The position numbers were made by a program, and so were the translations under genes. A stretch of 64,000 nt of DNA from Tragulus kanchil (Eukaryota; Chordata; Mammalia; Artiodactyla; Tragulidae). Below the pieces are notes generated by a model that did not search any database, was not told the DNA's origin, and was given only the letters and a program-made list of their open reading frames with translations. Position 1 is the stretch's first letter; every line of letters starts with the position of its first letter. The DNA is taken from positions 139,084,854 to 139,148,853 of the forward strand of contig JAIOJX010000031.1 of assembly GCA_022376925.1 (NCBI GenBank), read 5' to 3'. This document shows, piece after piece, positions 12,788 through 24,183 of this stretch.

Positions 12788-13612
12788 TGACATTTAGAGA
12801 CATCATAAGCTGGAATCAATATTTCCAGGAGAAATATCAATAACCTCAGGTATGCAGATGATACCACCCTAATGACAGAAAGCAAAAGTAACAAAAGAGC
12901 TTTTTGATGAAGGTGAAAAAGCTAGCCTAATACTCAACATTCAAAAAACTAAGATCATGGCATTCAGTCCCATCACTTCATGGTGAATAGATGGGGGAAA
13001 AATGGAAACAGTGACCTACTTTATTTTCTTGGGCTCCAAAATCACTGCAGAGGGTAACTGCAGCCATAAAATTAAAAGACCCTGGCTCCTTGGAAGAAAA
13101 GGTATGACAAAACTAGACAGCATATTAAAAAGCGTAGACATCACTTTGTCGACAAAGGTCTGTATAATCAAAGCTATGGTTTTTCCGGTAGTTGTACAGA
13201 TGTGAGAGCTGGACAATAAAGAAGGCTCAGCACCAAAGAACTGATGCTTTTAAACTATGGTGCTGGAGAAGCCTCTGGAGGGTCCCTTCAACAGCAAGGA
13301 GATGAAATCAGTCATTTCTAAAAGAAGTCAACCCTGAATATTCACTAGAAGGGCCGATTCTGAAGCTGAAACTCCAATACTTTGGCTACTGGATGTCAAA
13401 AGCAGACACATTGGAAAAGATCCTGATGCTTGGAAAGGGTAGGAGGAGAAGGGGGCGACAGAGGATGAGATGGTTGGATGGCATCACTGACTCAATGGAC
13501 ACAAGTTAGAACAAACTCCAGGAGATGGTGAAGGACAAGAAGCCTGGCATGCTGCATTCCATGGGGTCGTAAAGAGTTGGACACAACTTAGTGACTGAAC
13601 ACCAACAGTGGC
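12788..13612 (+). mobile_element. BovB (RTE) LINE, 5'-truncated
   Basis: This is the 3' part of BovB, coding the end of the reverse transcriptase and the 3' tail. The tail ends in the cgtaaagagttggacacaac stretch that BovA SINEs share, which explains the homology. BovB is characteristic of ruminants and was acquired horizontally in their ancestor. Confidence 0.92.
12848..13210 (+). pseudogene. BovB reverse-transcriptase fragment
   Basis: The YADD catalytic motif is readable at 12851-12862. It is followed by the BovB-typical strings FLGSKITAEGNCSHKIK (about 13025-13080) and LDSILKSVDITL (about 13113-13150). Frameshifts lie between the catalytic motif and the downstream frame, and the 5' part of the ORF is absent, so it cannot make active protein. 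Confidence 0.88.
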
Positions 13613-14320
13613 CTGAGGGGCCTGTTATAAAGAGTTATCACATGCCATATGCTGTAGCCTCATCTGATTTCTATGAAGATTTGAGGGCCCCTCTGAGCAC
13701 AGGGCCAGCATCTCACCTCAACTGTGTTTCAGCATCTCTCCATTTCTTTCTGTTGCAAGGTATTACCTGGAGCCACAAAGGTCCTTCCGATCCTGGCAGC
13801 TGTAGCCCCAAAGTGAAGCTGGATAAAACTTCTAAAATAAAACTTCTGGATAAAACTTCTATGGGGCATGGGAGTCTATGGATAAACACTTCAGCTTCCT
13901 GTTCTTCAGAGTGACACTTCTATAGTGCATTTTCACATGGTTCCATAGAGGGTCTCCAAGGGAAACAGAATCCCAGTTGCCCAATGTGGTAAATCACTCC
14001 ACAATAAACTTTTTACTGATTTTTCCTTCTGTTTCTTTCTTTCTTTTTCTCTCTGTTTCCTCATTCTGTGTACTTGGATCACCCCACAATTAAACCACTT
14101 ATCCCCAGATCTATGGTCTCAGGCTCTTCTCTCAGGGAAACCCTAATTAAGAAGGACTCAATCTTCCTGCAATTGGTCACCACCCAAAAATCCACACAGT
14201 GCTTGCTGAGAACTAAAGCTGAAGAGGAAAAAAAAAGCCAAGTGATGGCTCAGAACAGTACTAAAAAAAATTGGTAAGTTTGAAAGTATACATCTTGCAA
14301 TGGGAAGAAATATTCCCAAC
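13612..14320. other. Unique DNA with a small internal repeat
   Basis: No gene is evident. At about 13824-13862 an 11-bp unit (ataaaacttct) occurs three times. A T/C-rich tract lies at 14020-14060. Confidence 0.55.
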
Positions 14321-14700
14321 TGATTGCATCCTTGGCCCTTGACATCAGTGAACTTGAGCTTCTGAGATCTTCATACCCTGCTCTAAAACTTTCCATAACT
14401 TCCTGTTCCCCTTAGCCTGGCAGATAAGCCTCTTATGATTTGGCTGTAACTTACCCTTACAGCCTCACTGTTCTCCCTGTAATGGTCCCTTGAAATCTCT
14501 ACATTCCCCATGTTCCAGTGGAAGGCCAAAACTTCTCTACCTTGAGGCCTTTGCCTCTAAAGCCTCCATCCACCTTGCTCAGGGGTCATCCAGACAGTCC
14601 AGCTTCCTGGTTGTTCAACCTAGTGCTACTCTTGGCCCCCCACTCAGAAAAGGCCCCATGCTTAGTTCATTGTTCTATTGTTACCATCTAAAAATTCTCA
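14320..14700 (+). mobile_element. L2 LINE 3'-end fragment
   Basis: The order tctaaaactttccataactt, cttatgatttggctgtaact, cctcactgttctccctgtaa parallels the L2 3' end. It is diverged. Confidence 0.6.
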
Positions 14701-14804
14701 ATTATTTTTGAACAAGGGGTCTTCCATTTCATCTTGCAATGAATCCTGACAATTATGTAGCTAATTCTGCCTCCAGAGTAAGAGTTTTGAGATTCTATTT
14801 TTTT

Positions 14805-15102
14805 TTTAATGTTTTTTTTTTTTTCCTTTCCTTTTTTTTGGCCTCTTTCATTGACTTTCTTTTTAAAAAAAATCCATTTATTTTCATCCATCTTTATTCT
14901 TTGACCTGTGTGGGCCTCCCATTGCAGTGGCCTCCCTCGTTGAAGAGCACCAATTCTGGGCGCATGCGCTCCAGAGCACTGGCTCATAATTGGACACACC
15001 GGTCTAGCCATTCCGCAGCATGTGGGATCTTCCTGGGCCAGGGCTCTAACTGGTGCCCCTGGCACTGCAAGGTAGACTCTCACTAGACCACCAGGGAAGC
15101 CT
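14805..15102 (-). mobile_element. tRNA-Glu-derived ruminant SINE, minus strand
   Basis: Reverse complement of the same family as 1013-1280: tccatctttattctttgacc, the gcatgcgctccagagcactg core, ending gaccaccagggaagcc. A gagattc-containing duplication seems to flank it. A long T-tract (14797-14840) is its tail. Confidence 0.88.
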
Positions 15103-15299
15103 GAGATTCAACTTTTAATTTATCTTATAGGACTGTTAAGAGATTATCACATTATCTCATATCACAGCAGAATATCTTTATCACCCTTCACTCCTTAGAC
15201 CAATGTTTTTTTAAGGAAAAAGTACATATTTAAAGGAAATACATATTTTAAGGAAAAATATATATTTAGCCTCTGCCCATTTTCTTACAGAGTTTGGGA

Positions 15300-15900
15300 C
15301 GAAGGACAAAGTTAATCCTAATGTCCCCAGGAGCGTCACGTATTACCAGCTACCCAAGAAATATTGTCTAAATGTAGATGTTTTGCCTGTGAGCGGCAAG
15401 GAGAGTGATTCCGGGGCACTTTCTCATACTTCCTCTGTTGAGTCTCAACATCTTATTTTAGTATTTTGCAGGTCTTTAAATACCCATGGTTTATTTATGA
15501 ACTGAGGGTTATTAACTGTTTGAAACTTCATTAAGTCCTTCCCTGGGGATAGTCTCGGCTGAGGTCCTTTTAGATGATCCCTCCCCAAATATCTGTCTAA
15601 TTTAGATTTAATGGAACAGTTTATTGTATGTTGATAAAATAATAATGAATTAATAAAGCCTTCACTGTGACTTAGGTAACAGATACATAATCTATCGTTG
15701 TTAAAGCGCCATGCAAATGTTTTTAATAATCAGCATTTAATATGCAGCCACCCGGACGTAAATCCAGCCTAAACACACATTTGGAAACTCATTTAAAGCA
15801 GCTTGTGAGTTTCTTGGAGATGGGAAAACCTTGAGGCCAAATGTGCTGCAGGACTTCGGGTGTCCTTGAGTCCCCGAGAGACTGTTAGGCATCCTGGGGC
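15300..15900. promoter_or_regulatory. Candidate conserved non-coding element
   Basis: A repeat-free stretch rich in TAAT cores, with an octamer ATGCAAAT at 15711-15718 and AT-rich blocks around 15600-15740. It reads like an enhancer-type non-coding element, but conservation cannot be measured here. Inference only. Confidence 0.35.
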
Positions 15901-16051
15901 CTCAGCTCAGGAGAAGCAGGGAACCCATTGTTGAAAGATGCCCCGGGCTTCCTCTCTCCACCACTGGGTTGTAGATTCTTGCTGCTTCTGCTATGTATTT
16001 TTCAATGCACCATCAAGAAAATAAATCAAGGACACTGTAACCAGGTAGCGT

Positions 16052-16247
16052 GCTTCCCTGGTGGCTCAGACAGCCTGCAATGCAGGAAGCCAGGTTCAGT
16101 TCCTGGGTCGAGAAGATCCCCTGCAGAAGAAAATGGCTACCCAATCCAGTAGTCTTGTCTGGAGAGCTCCATGGACAGAGGAGCCTTGTGAGCTATAGCC
16201 CATGAGGTCATAAAGAGTCAGAGACAACTGAGTGACTAATACAATGT
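16052..16247 (+). mobile_element. Bov-tA/BovA SINE
   Basis: The head gcttccctggtggctcagac is followed by gaagatcccctgcagaag and the tail ataaagagtcagagacaact. Confidence 0.9.
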
Positions 16248-16286
16248 GAACGTCCATGTTAATGTCAACATTGCAAAAACAGCTAC

Positions 16287-16800
16287 TGGGACTTCCCTGG
16301 TAGTTTAGTGGTTAAGAATCCACCTTCTGGAGAATCAGACATAGAGAACAGACTTGTGAACATTGGAGGGATGGAGGAGCGGGCTAGAGGTATGGAAAGA
16401 GTAACATGGAAACTTACATTACCATATGTAAAAGAGACAACCAGTGTGAATGTGCTGTATGACTAAGGGAACTTACATGGGGCAATGCAACAACCTGGAG
16501 AGGTGGGATGGGGAGGGAGATGGGAGGGAAATTCAAGTGGGAGGGGTCAAGTGTATACCTATGACTGATTTGGGTTTATGTTTAGCAGTAAACAACAAAA
16601 CTGTAAAGAGAAGATAAAAATAAATTTAAAAAAAAAAAGTCCACCTTGTAATGCAGGGGACACAGATTTGGTTCCTGACTGGAAAACTAGGATTTCGCAA
16701 ACCATGGAGCAATGAAGTCCTTGCACTGCAGCTACTGAGCCCTTGCCTGTGCTGCAACTAAGACCTGACACAGTCAGATAAATTTAAAAATAATAATAAT
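16287..16800 (+). mobile_element. tRNA-SINE split by an L1 3' end
   Basis: The SINE head (16287-16326) is interrupted by an L1 3' fragment (16327-16640) and resumes at 16641 with gtccaccttgtaatgcaggg, ending in (AAT)n at 16786-16802. TCCACCTT is repeated on both sides of the L1, as expected for its target-site duplication. This fixes the order: SINE first, L1 second. Confidence 0.82.
16327..16640 (+). mobile_element. L1 3'-UTR fragment nested in a SINE
   Basis: It has the ruminant L1 tail: gtatggaaagagtaacatgg, acttacatggggcaatgcaa, agcagtaaacaacaaaactg and poly(A) at about 16628-16640. The same tail occurs in the L1 ending near 24158. Confidence 0.85.
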
Positions 16801-16939
16801 AACAGAACAACTACTGAGTTGCTTCACAAAGTGACCTCTATGCAGACTTTTACATACAGGGGGACTGCACCAAATATTAAGCCAAATACAACAGTAAAAG
16901 TTAGATTTTAGATTGTAAGGTGGTATTAAAAACAGCACA

Positions 16940-17172
16940 GGGCTTCCCTGATGGTTCACTGGGTGGAGAGTCCGCCTTGCAGTGCAAGGGCACCAGTTCA
17001 ATCCCTGGCCCGGGAAGATCCCACATGCCAAGGAGTGGCTGGGCCAGTGTGTCCAGTTAGGAACCAGCACTCTGGAGTGCATGTGCCCAGAGCCAGTGCT
17101 CTGCAGCAAGAGAGGCCACTGCAATAGGGGGCCCAAACATGCCAAAGAATAAAGATGGATGAAAAATAAAAA
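16940..17172 (+). mobile_element. tRNA-Glu-derived ruminant SINE
   Basis: Head ggcttccctgatggttcact, box-like ccagttcaatccctgg and body gagaggccactgcaatag. Imperfect copies of aaaacagcac flank it (about 16928 and 17199). Confidence 0.9.
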
Positions 17173-18264
17173 TGATGACTTGGAGGCAAAAAACAGACAA
17201 GAACACAGCACTTGGTGGAGCTAAGATGGCATAACAGAAAGACGTGCCCTCGTCTGCTCCTGCGAAAATAACCAGAATTGCAACTAGCTGCTGAAAAACT
17301 ATCAAAAGGAGGAGGTGGATCCGACCACAAAAAAGATACTCCACATTCAAGAGCAAAGGAGAAGCTGCAACAAGATGGTAGAAGGGACTCAATAGTGCTT
17401 TTAAAAATCAAACCTCAAACCTGTCAGACACTGGGTAGGCCAAGCAGCAAAGCAAGATCTGGGAAAGAAGCAGCAACCCCCACAGGAGACGGAGCCAGAC
17501 CTGCTTTTGAGGGTTCAAGTGCCTCCTTGGGTTAGAAGTGCCCTAAAGCAGTCCTTGGAAAGACAGCAGTTGCATTTAATTCCTCTTGAAGGAGGTTATC
17601 ATTAACCCAATCACAGAGCCAACGAGCAGGGCTGGGGGCTCTGTGTGCACTGGGATCCGGGAGAAAGGAACAGTGACCCCACAAAAGACTGAGCCAGACT
17701 CACCTCTGGATATTCTGAAGTCTCCTGTGGTGGCGAGGGTCAACAGGGCTGGCAGCGGGGTCAGGGACACGGTGGTAGTACTTCTGATAGAGCATGTGGG
17801 AAGAGATCCTTTTTGAGAGAGATGCCATGACCCCTACCATAGTTTGGTCGCAGGTCAAACTAGAGAAGGAACTAGCTCCACCCAGCAACAAAGGTAACTA
17901 GCTTAATGATTCAGAGCCTGACCCACCTCAGCTAGGGCGGGTATTTTAGCACTGAAACAGGCAGAAAATCAGAAAACCAGTAAAAGAGACTTTCAGATCT
18001 GACTGCTGCCAGAGGCAAGAAAAAGATTGATAGGGACATAATTCCTGAATAGTCTGCAAGGGACAGAAGAGTCCCAAAAACAGAGACATTCACTATTTTC
18101 ATGATTCACTATTTTCATGTTTTGACTGGTGCTGATTTGCCTCTGGGTTTGTTTCCCTTTTTTTTTTTCTTTTTTCCTCCTTCTTCTCCCCTTTTTTCCC
18201 CTCCATTGCACCCTACTATTGTAGCTACCAATCTTATCAATATGATTGAATACATTCAAGTTTA

Positions 18265-20518
18265 CAAAATTTTTATTTTTTTCTTTCTTTTAAACCACAC
18301 ATTTTATTTTGGTTATATACTTCTGATTCTACATTGACCTTCTGAGGTTCTGTGGTGGGGCATGGGGGGGGGGTGGTTATTACATTTATTTTATTTCTCT
18401 ATATTTCTTACACCCTTTGCTTTAATTTTTAAACTTTTTATATACATTATTTTTCCTACAACAATTCCTTTGCTTCCTCTCATGTTCTTTTCCTAATGCA
18501 CCAAAGCTGAATACATACAAATCTTTATCTTCCTATAATTAGATTTGTATTACTGTTCTATATTTCTTTTCTATCCTTTCTCTTCTTCCTTTTCCCCATT
18601 GTATTTCATAGTCTATTTTGTTTTCATTGCCTTATCCTTAGGTGGGACCCTGCTCTAGCATTGTTCTCCAATTTGTGCTTTAGTTAGTTTGGTTCTTAAC
18701 TGGTAGATATCATTCTGGGCTTCCTCTATTCACCACATTAACATATTGTACTATATATATATATTTTTTGGACTGTTTGGGTTATGTCATGGCTTTAATG
18801 TTTGTGTGTATATTCCAGTATAATAGATAGTATTTTCATGCCATTTGTCAAATGTACACATTCTGTTTCTAATACCATTTAATGCCATAACAAGCCAGCA
18901 TGGAACCTCCATCCCCTCGTCAGGCATCAAGCCCAGGGGCTTCAGAAAGGGAGCACTGACTCTAAGACCCTACACTACCAGAGAACGCCTAACACTAGAG
19001 AGCATTAAACACTGAGAACTCCCACAAAAGCAAGGACTTGTATGCAAGTCCTGGAATCACTCAGCCATCAGTAGCAACCTGAATAAGATGCCTCATCCAA
19101 ACAACAAACAAGACAAAAATATAAAACCAATCAGCCACAGAACTAACTCGAAGTCTGGGAAAAGGAAATCTCAAACATAGTTAGTTAAAAGATTAATAAT
19201 ATTAATGAAAAGGCAAAGAAATATTGCACAAATGAAGGAACAATCTACAAACACACAAGTCCAAATAAATGAAGAGGAATTAGACAAACTTTCTGAAAGA
19301 GAATTCAGAAGAATGATAGTAACAATGATCCAGAACTCTGAAAATAGAATATTAGAGAAAATGCAAAAATCAATGAACATACTAAGTTTTTTTAAAAACA
19401 AAATTTTTATTTTTTTCTTTCTTTTAAACCACACATTTTATTTTGGTTATATACTTCTGATTCTACATTGACCTTCTGAGGTTCTGTGGTGGGGCATGGG
19501 GGGGGGGTGGTTATTACATTTATTTTATTTCTCTATATTTCTTACACCCTTTGCTTTAATTTTTAAACTTTTTATATACATTATTTTTCCTACAACAATT
19601 CCTTTGCTTCCTCTCATGTTCTTTTCCTAATGCACCAAAGCTGAATACATACAAATCTTTATCTTCCTATAATTAGATTTGTATTACTGTTCTATATTTC
19701 TTTTCTATCCTTTCTCTTCTTCCTTTTCCCCATTGTATTTCATAGTCTATTTTGTTTTCATTGCCTTATCCTTAGGTGGGACCCTGCTCTAGCATTGTTC
19801 TCCAATTTGTGCTTTAGTTAGTTTGGTTCTTAACTGGTAGATATCATTCTGGGCTTCCTCTATTCACCACATTAACATATTGTACTATATATATATATTT
19901 TTTGGACTGTTTGGGTTATGTCATGGCTTTAATGTTTGTGTGTATATTCCAGTATAATAGATAGTATTTTCATGCCATTTGTCAAATGTACACATTCTGT
20001 TTCTAATACCATTTAATGCCATAACAAGCCAGCATGGAACCTCCATCCCCTCGTCAGGCATCAAGCCCAGGGGCTTCAGAAAGGGAGCACTGACTCTAAG
20101 ACCCTACACTACCAGAGAACGCCTAACACTAGAGAGCATTAAACACTGAGAACTCCCACAAAAGCAAGGACTTGTATGCAAGTCCTGGAATCACTCAGCC
20201 ATCAGTAGCAACCTGAATAAGATGCCTCATCCAAACAACAAACAAGACAAAAATATAAAACCAATCAGCCACAGAACTAACTCGAAGTCTGGGAAAAGGA
20301 AATCTCAAACATAGTTAGTTAAAAGATTAATAATATTAATGAAAAGGCAAAGAAATATTGCACAAATGAAGGAACAATCTACAAACACACAAGTCCAAAT
20401 AAATGAAGAGGAATTAGACAAACTTTCTGAAAGAGAATTCAGAAGAATGATAGTAACAATGATCCAGAACTCTGAAAATAGAATATTAGAGAAAATGCAA
20501 AAATCAATGAACATACTG
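18265..20518. repeat. Tandem duplication pair 5 (unit about 1.13 kb)
   Basis: Copy A is 18265 to about 19384 and copy B about 19399-20518, separated by about 14 bases of A/T-rich sequence. It covers L1 5' UTR and the start of ORF1. The ORF1 start therefore appears twice (19205 and 20339), which does not mean two elements. Confidence 0.95.
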
Positions 20519-21067
20519 AACAAAGAAATACAATAACTTAAAAAACATCAAACAAAGATAAACAACTACAATTGCTGAACTTATAAAACAACAAATAGAG
20601 ACAAATGACTCAATTGGTGAACTTAAAAATAGTCTGCAAGGAATCAAGAGCAGAGTATCTGAGGCAGAAGACCGGATAAGTGAGCTGGAAGATAGAATGG
20701 TGGAAATAACTGCTCAAGAACAGGATAAAGCTCAAAGAATGCAAAGACCTGAGGATAGTCTCAGAGACCTCTGAGAAAATATCAAATGCACCAACATTCG
20801 AATTATAGGGGCTCCAGAAGAAGAAGAAAAAAAGAAAGGGAAAATGAGAAAATTTTTGAAGAGATTATAGTTGAAAACTTCCCCTACATGGGAAAAGAAA
20901 CAGTCAATCAAGTTCAAGAAGCCCAAAGAGTCCCACACAGGATAAACCATAGGAGAAACATGCCAAGACACATGGTAAGTAAGCTAACACAGACTAAACA
21001 CAAAGGCAGAATACTTAAAGCACCAAAGGAAAGAATTAGTACACACAAGGAAATCCCATACGTTTAA
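20339..21067 (+). pseudogene. L1 ORF1 relic
   Basis: ORF1p is the RNA-binding chaperone of L1. The frame starts MKRQRNIAQMKEQ and continues through LSEREFRRMIVTMIQ, then stops at 20536. Later pieces in other frames give the conserved IFEEIIVENFPYMGKE and VQEAQRVPHRINHRRN. Stops and frame changes break it. Copies are at 19205-19390 (start) and 21838-22119 (end) because of pairs 5 and 6. Confidence 0.85.
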
Positions 21068-21424
21068 CAGCTGATCTTTCAGCAGAAACTCTACAGGCCA
21101 CACGTAAAACGCTGAAAGAGAAAAATCTGCAACCAAGAATACCCTACCAATCAATGATTTCATTCATAATTGACAGAGAAATCAAAAGCTTTACAGATAA
21201 GCAAACTTGAGAGAATTAAGTACCACTGAACCAGCCTCACAACAAGTGTTAAAGGAACTTACATAGACAACAAATGCAAGAGAAAAAGAAAAAGATCTAC
21301 AAAACAAACCCAGCATAACATCTAAGAAGATGACAATAGGATCATTTGTATCAATAATTACTTTAAATGTAAATGGACTAAATACCCCAACCAAAAGACA
21401 CAGACTGGCAGAATGGATACAAAA

Positions 21425-21485
21425 GCAAGATATATATATATATATATCTATATATATATATATATAGATATATATCTTGCTATAT

Positions 21486-21533
<48 letters not shown>

Positions 21534-21535
21534 AA
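21425..21535. repeat. (TA)n expansion with inverted-repeat hairpin
   Basis: TA runs sit inside the start of L1 ORF2. The first block is bounded by gcaagatatatat (21425) and its reverse complement atatatatcttgc (ending 21480), arms of at least 13 bases. A longer TA run follows to about 21531. The duplicate at about 22479-22576 is shorter. Confidence 0.85.
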
Positions 21536-21545
21536 ACCCACTTGA

Positions 21546-21763
21546 GGGGCTTCCCTGGTGGTCCAGTGGGTAAGGACACAGCCTTGCAGTACAAGGGGCA
21601 CCAGTTCGATCCCTGGTCTGGGAAGATCCCATATACCACGGAGTGGCTGGACTGATGTGTCCAACTACCGAGCCGGAGCTCTAGAGTGCATGCGCCCAGA
21701 GCCGGTGCTCTGTGACAAGATAGGCCACTGCGATGAGAGGCCCACACAGGTCAAATAACGGGG
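21546..21763 (+). mobile_element. tRNA-SINE in L1 ORF2 (tail lost at a join)
   Basis: Head ggggcttccctggtggtcca, core gagtgcatgcgcccagagcc. It lacks the normal tail because the duplication join cuts it. The full version is at 22588-22860. Confidence 0.88.
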
Positions 21764-22533
21764 GCTCAAGAACAGGATAAAGCTCAAAGAATGCAAAGAC
21801 CTGAGGATAGTCTCAGAGACCTCTGAGAAAATATCAAATGCACCAACATTCGAATTATAGGGGCTCCAGAAGAAGAAGAAAAAAAGAAAGGGAAAATGAG
21901 AAAATTTTTGAAGAGATTATAGTTGAAAACTTCCCCTACATGGGAAAAGAAACAGTCAATCAAGTTCAAGAAGCCCAAAGAGTCCCACACAGGATAAACC
22001 ATAGGAGAAACATGCCAAGACACATGGTAAGTAAGCTAACACAGACTAAACACAAAGGCAGAATACTTAAAGCACCAAAGGAAAGAATTAGTACACACAA
22101 GGAAATCCCATACGTTTAACAGCTGATCTTTCAGCAGAAACTCTACAGGCCACACGTAAAACGCTGAAAGAGAAAAATCTGCAACCAAGAATACCCTACC
22201 AATCAATGATTTCATTCATAATTGACAGAGAAATCAAAAGCTTTACAGATAAGCAAACTTGAGAGAATTAAGTACCACTGAACCAGCCTCACAACAAGTG
22301 TTAAAGGAACTTACATAGACAACAAATGCAAGAGAAAAAGAAAAAGATCTACAAAACAAACCCAGCATAACATCTAAGAAGATGACAATAGGATCATTTG
22401 TATCAATAATTACTTTAAATGTAAATGGACTAAATACCCCAACCAAAAGACACAGACTGGCAGAATGGATACAAAAGCAAGATATATATATATATATCTA
22501 TATATATATATATAGATATATATCTTGCTATAT

Positions 22534-22577
<44 letters not shown>

Positions 22578-22587
22578 AAACCCACTT

Positions 22588-22862
22588 GAGGGGCTTCCCT
22601 GGTGGTCCAGTGGGTAAGGACACAGCCTTGCAGTACAAGGGGCACCAGTTCGATCCCTGGTCTGGGAAGATCCCATATACCACGGAGTGGCTGGACTGAT
22701 GTGTCCAACTACCGAGCCGGAGCTCTAGAGTGCATGCGCCCAGAGCCGGTGCTCTGTGACAAGATAGGCCACTGCGATGAGAGGCCCACACAGGTCAAAG
22801 AACAAAGATGTATGAAAATGGATAAATGAAAGACCAATAGAAGTGGCCAAAAAAAAATAGAA
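22588..22862 (+). mobile_element. tRNA-Glu-derived ruminant SINE, full length
   Basis: Complete copy with tail gaacaaagatgtatgaaaat and an A-run. AAGAAACCCACTT before it and AAGAACTCCACTT after it form the target-site duplication in L1 ORF2. Confidence 0.9.
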
Positions 22863-22919
22863 AGAACTCCACTTCAGACATAAAGATACTTATAGAATAA
22901 GTGGCCAAAAATTTTTTTT

Positions 22920-23425
22920 AAAAATGGGAGAAAGACCTAAACAGACACCTCTCCAAAGAAGACATACAGATGGCCAAAAAACACATGAAAAGATGCTGAA
23001 TGTTACTTGTTATTAGAAAAATGCAAATAGAAACTACAATGAGATATCTCCTCATACCTGTCAGAATGGCCATCATCACAAAATCTGCAGATAATAAATT
23101 CTGGAGAGGGTGCAGAGAAAAGGGAACACTCTTGCATTGTTGGTGGGAATGTAAATTGATACAACCACTATGGAAGACAGTATGGAGATTCCTCAAAAAA
23201 CTAAGAATAGAAGCACCATTTGACCCAGCAATACCATTATTAGGCTTATACCCTGATGAAATCAAAATTGAAAGAGACACCTGTACCCCAATGTTCATTG
23301 CAGCACTCTACACAATAACTAGAACATGGAAGCAACCTAGATGTCCATCAACAAACGAATGGATAAAGAAGCTCTGGTACATATGTATAATGGGATACTT
23401 CTCAGCCATAAAAAGAAATGCATAA
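22920..23425 (+). pseudogene. L1 ORF2 C-terminal relic
   Basis: The frame at 23000-23425 shows strongly L1-typical strings: [49 protein letters not shown] and NEWIKKLWYICIMGYFSAIK. This is the cysteine-rich C-terminal segment; the endonuclease core and reverse transcriptase are deleted. It ends in a stop just after SAIKRNA. Confidence 0.9.
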
Positions 23426-23693
23426 GATTTAGTCCTAATGAGATGGATGAATCTAGAACCTATTATAGAAAGTGAAGTAAGTCAAAAAGAGAAAGACAAG
23501 TACAGTATACTAACACATATATATGGAATCTAGTAAGATCACACTAGATCTTAATACACATGCAGAGCATCGATTGAAAAATAGTTACAGAGAACAGACT
23601 TATGGACATTGGGGAGAGGGAAGAGTGGGTGAGAGATATGGAAAGAATAACATGGAACCCTATACTAACATTTGTAAAAGATATAACTACGGG

Positions 23694-23968
23694 GCCTTCC
23701 CTGGTGGTCCAGTGGGTAAAGAGTCCACTTTGTAGTACAAGGGGTACTGGTTCAATCCCTGGCCTGGGAAGATCCCACATGTCGAGGAGTGACTGGACTG
23801 GTGTGTCCAATTATGAGCCAGTGTTCTGCAGTGCATGCACCTAGAGCCGGTGCTTTGCCACGAGGGGCAACCACGGCAATGGGAGGCCCACACAGGCAGA
23901 AAAATAAAGATAGATGAAAAATAAATAAATAAAATATCAATAAGAAGGGGCCAAATTTTAAACAAAAG
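23694..23968 (+). mobile_element. tRNA-SINE inserted in L1 3' UTR
   Basis: Head ggccttccctggtggtccag and a tail with aaataaataaataaaat followed by a GA run. AGATATAACTAC before it and AGAGATAACTAC after it are the target-site duplication. It is duplicated at about 24799-25070 by pair 7. Confidence 0.9.
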
Positions 23969-23990
23969 AGAGAGAGAGAGAGAGAGATAA
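23969..23990. repeat. (GA)n microsatellite
   Basis: Short GA run at the SINE tail; duplicate at about 25072-25093. Confidence 0.85.
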
Positions 23991-24183
23991 CTACTGTCAA
24001 TGCGCTGTGGGATTAAGTGATCTTACATGGGGGCTATGTGATGGCCTGAAGGGGTTGGATGGGGGGATGGGATAGACATATGACTAATCTGGAATTATAC
24101 ATATCTGTAAACAACAAAACTCTGTAAAAGCAAAAAAAAAACAAAAGAAAAAAAAAGTTAGACTTTATCCCCCTTTCCTTTTA

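Larger units (their letters stand above)
20712..22799. repeat. Tandem duplication pair 6 (unit about 1.05 kb)
   Basis: Copy A is 20712-21756 and copy B 21764-22799. The copies differ mainly in the number of TA repeats. The join lies inside a SINE: copy A stops at ggcccacacaggtcaaa, a few extra bases (taacggg) follow, then copy B starts. The SINE tail is therefore present only after copy B. Confidence 0.95.
17205..24158 (+). mobile_element. Ruminant L1, internally deleted, with SINE insertions
   Basis: L1 parts appear in order: 5' region (gagctaagatggcataacag from about 17218), long 5' UTR, ORF1, the first codons of ORF2 (about 22385-22480), then a jump to the ORF2 C-terminus (about 22920 on) and the 3' UTR with poly(A) at 24130-24158. 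Most of ORF2 is missing. The span includes duplication pairs 5 and 6, the start of pair 7, and two independent SINE insertions. It is not capable of autonomous movement. Confidence 0.82.

Noticed and set aside
12788..13612. Functional reverse-transcriptase gene
   Set aside because: It is a 5'-truncated BovB relic with frame breaks, although the YADD motif is still readable.
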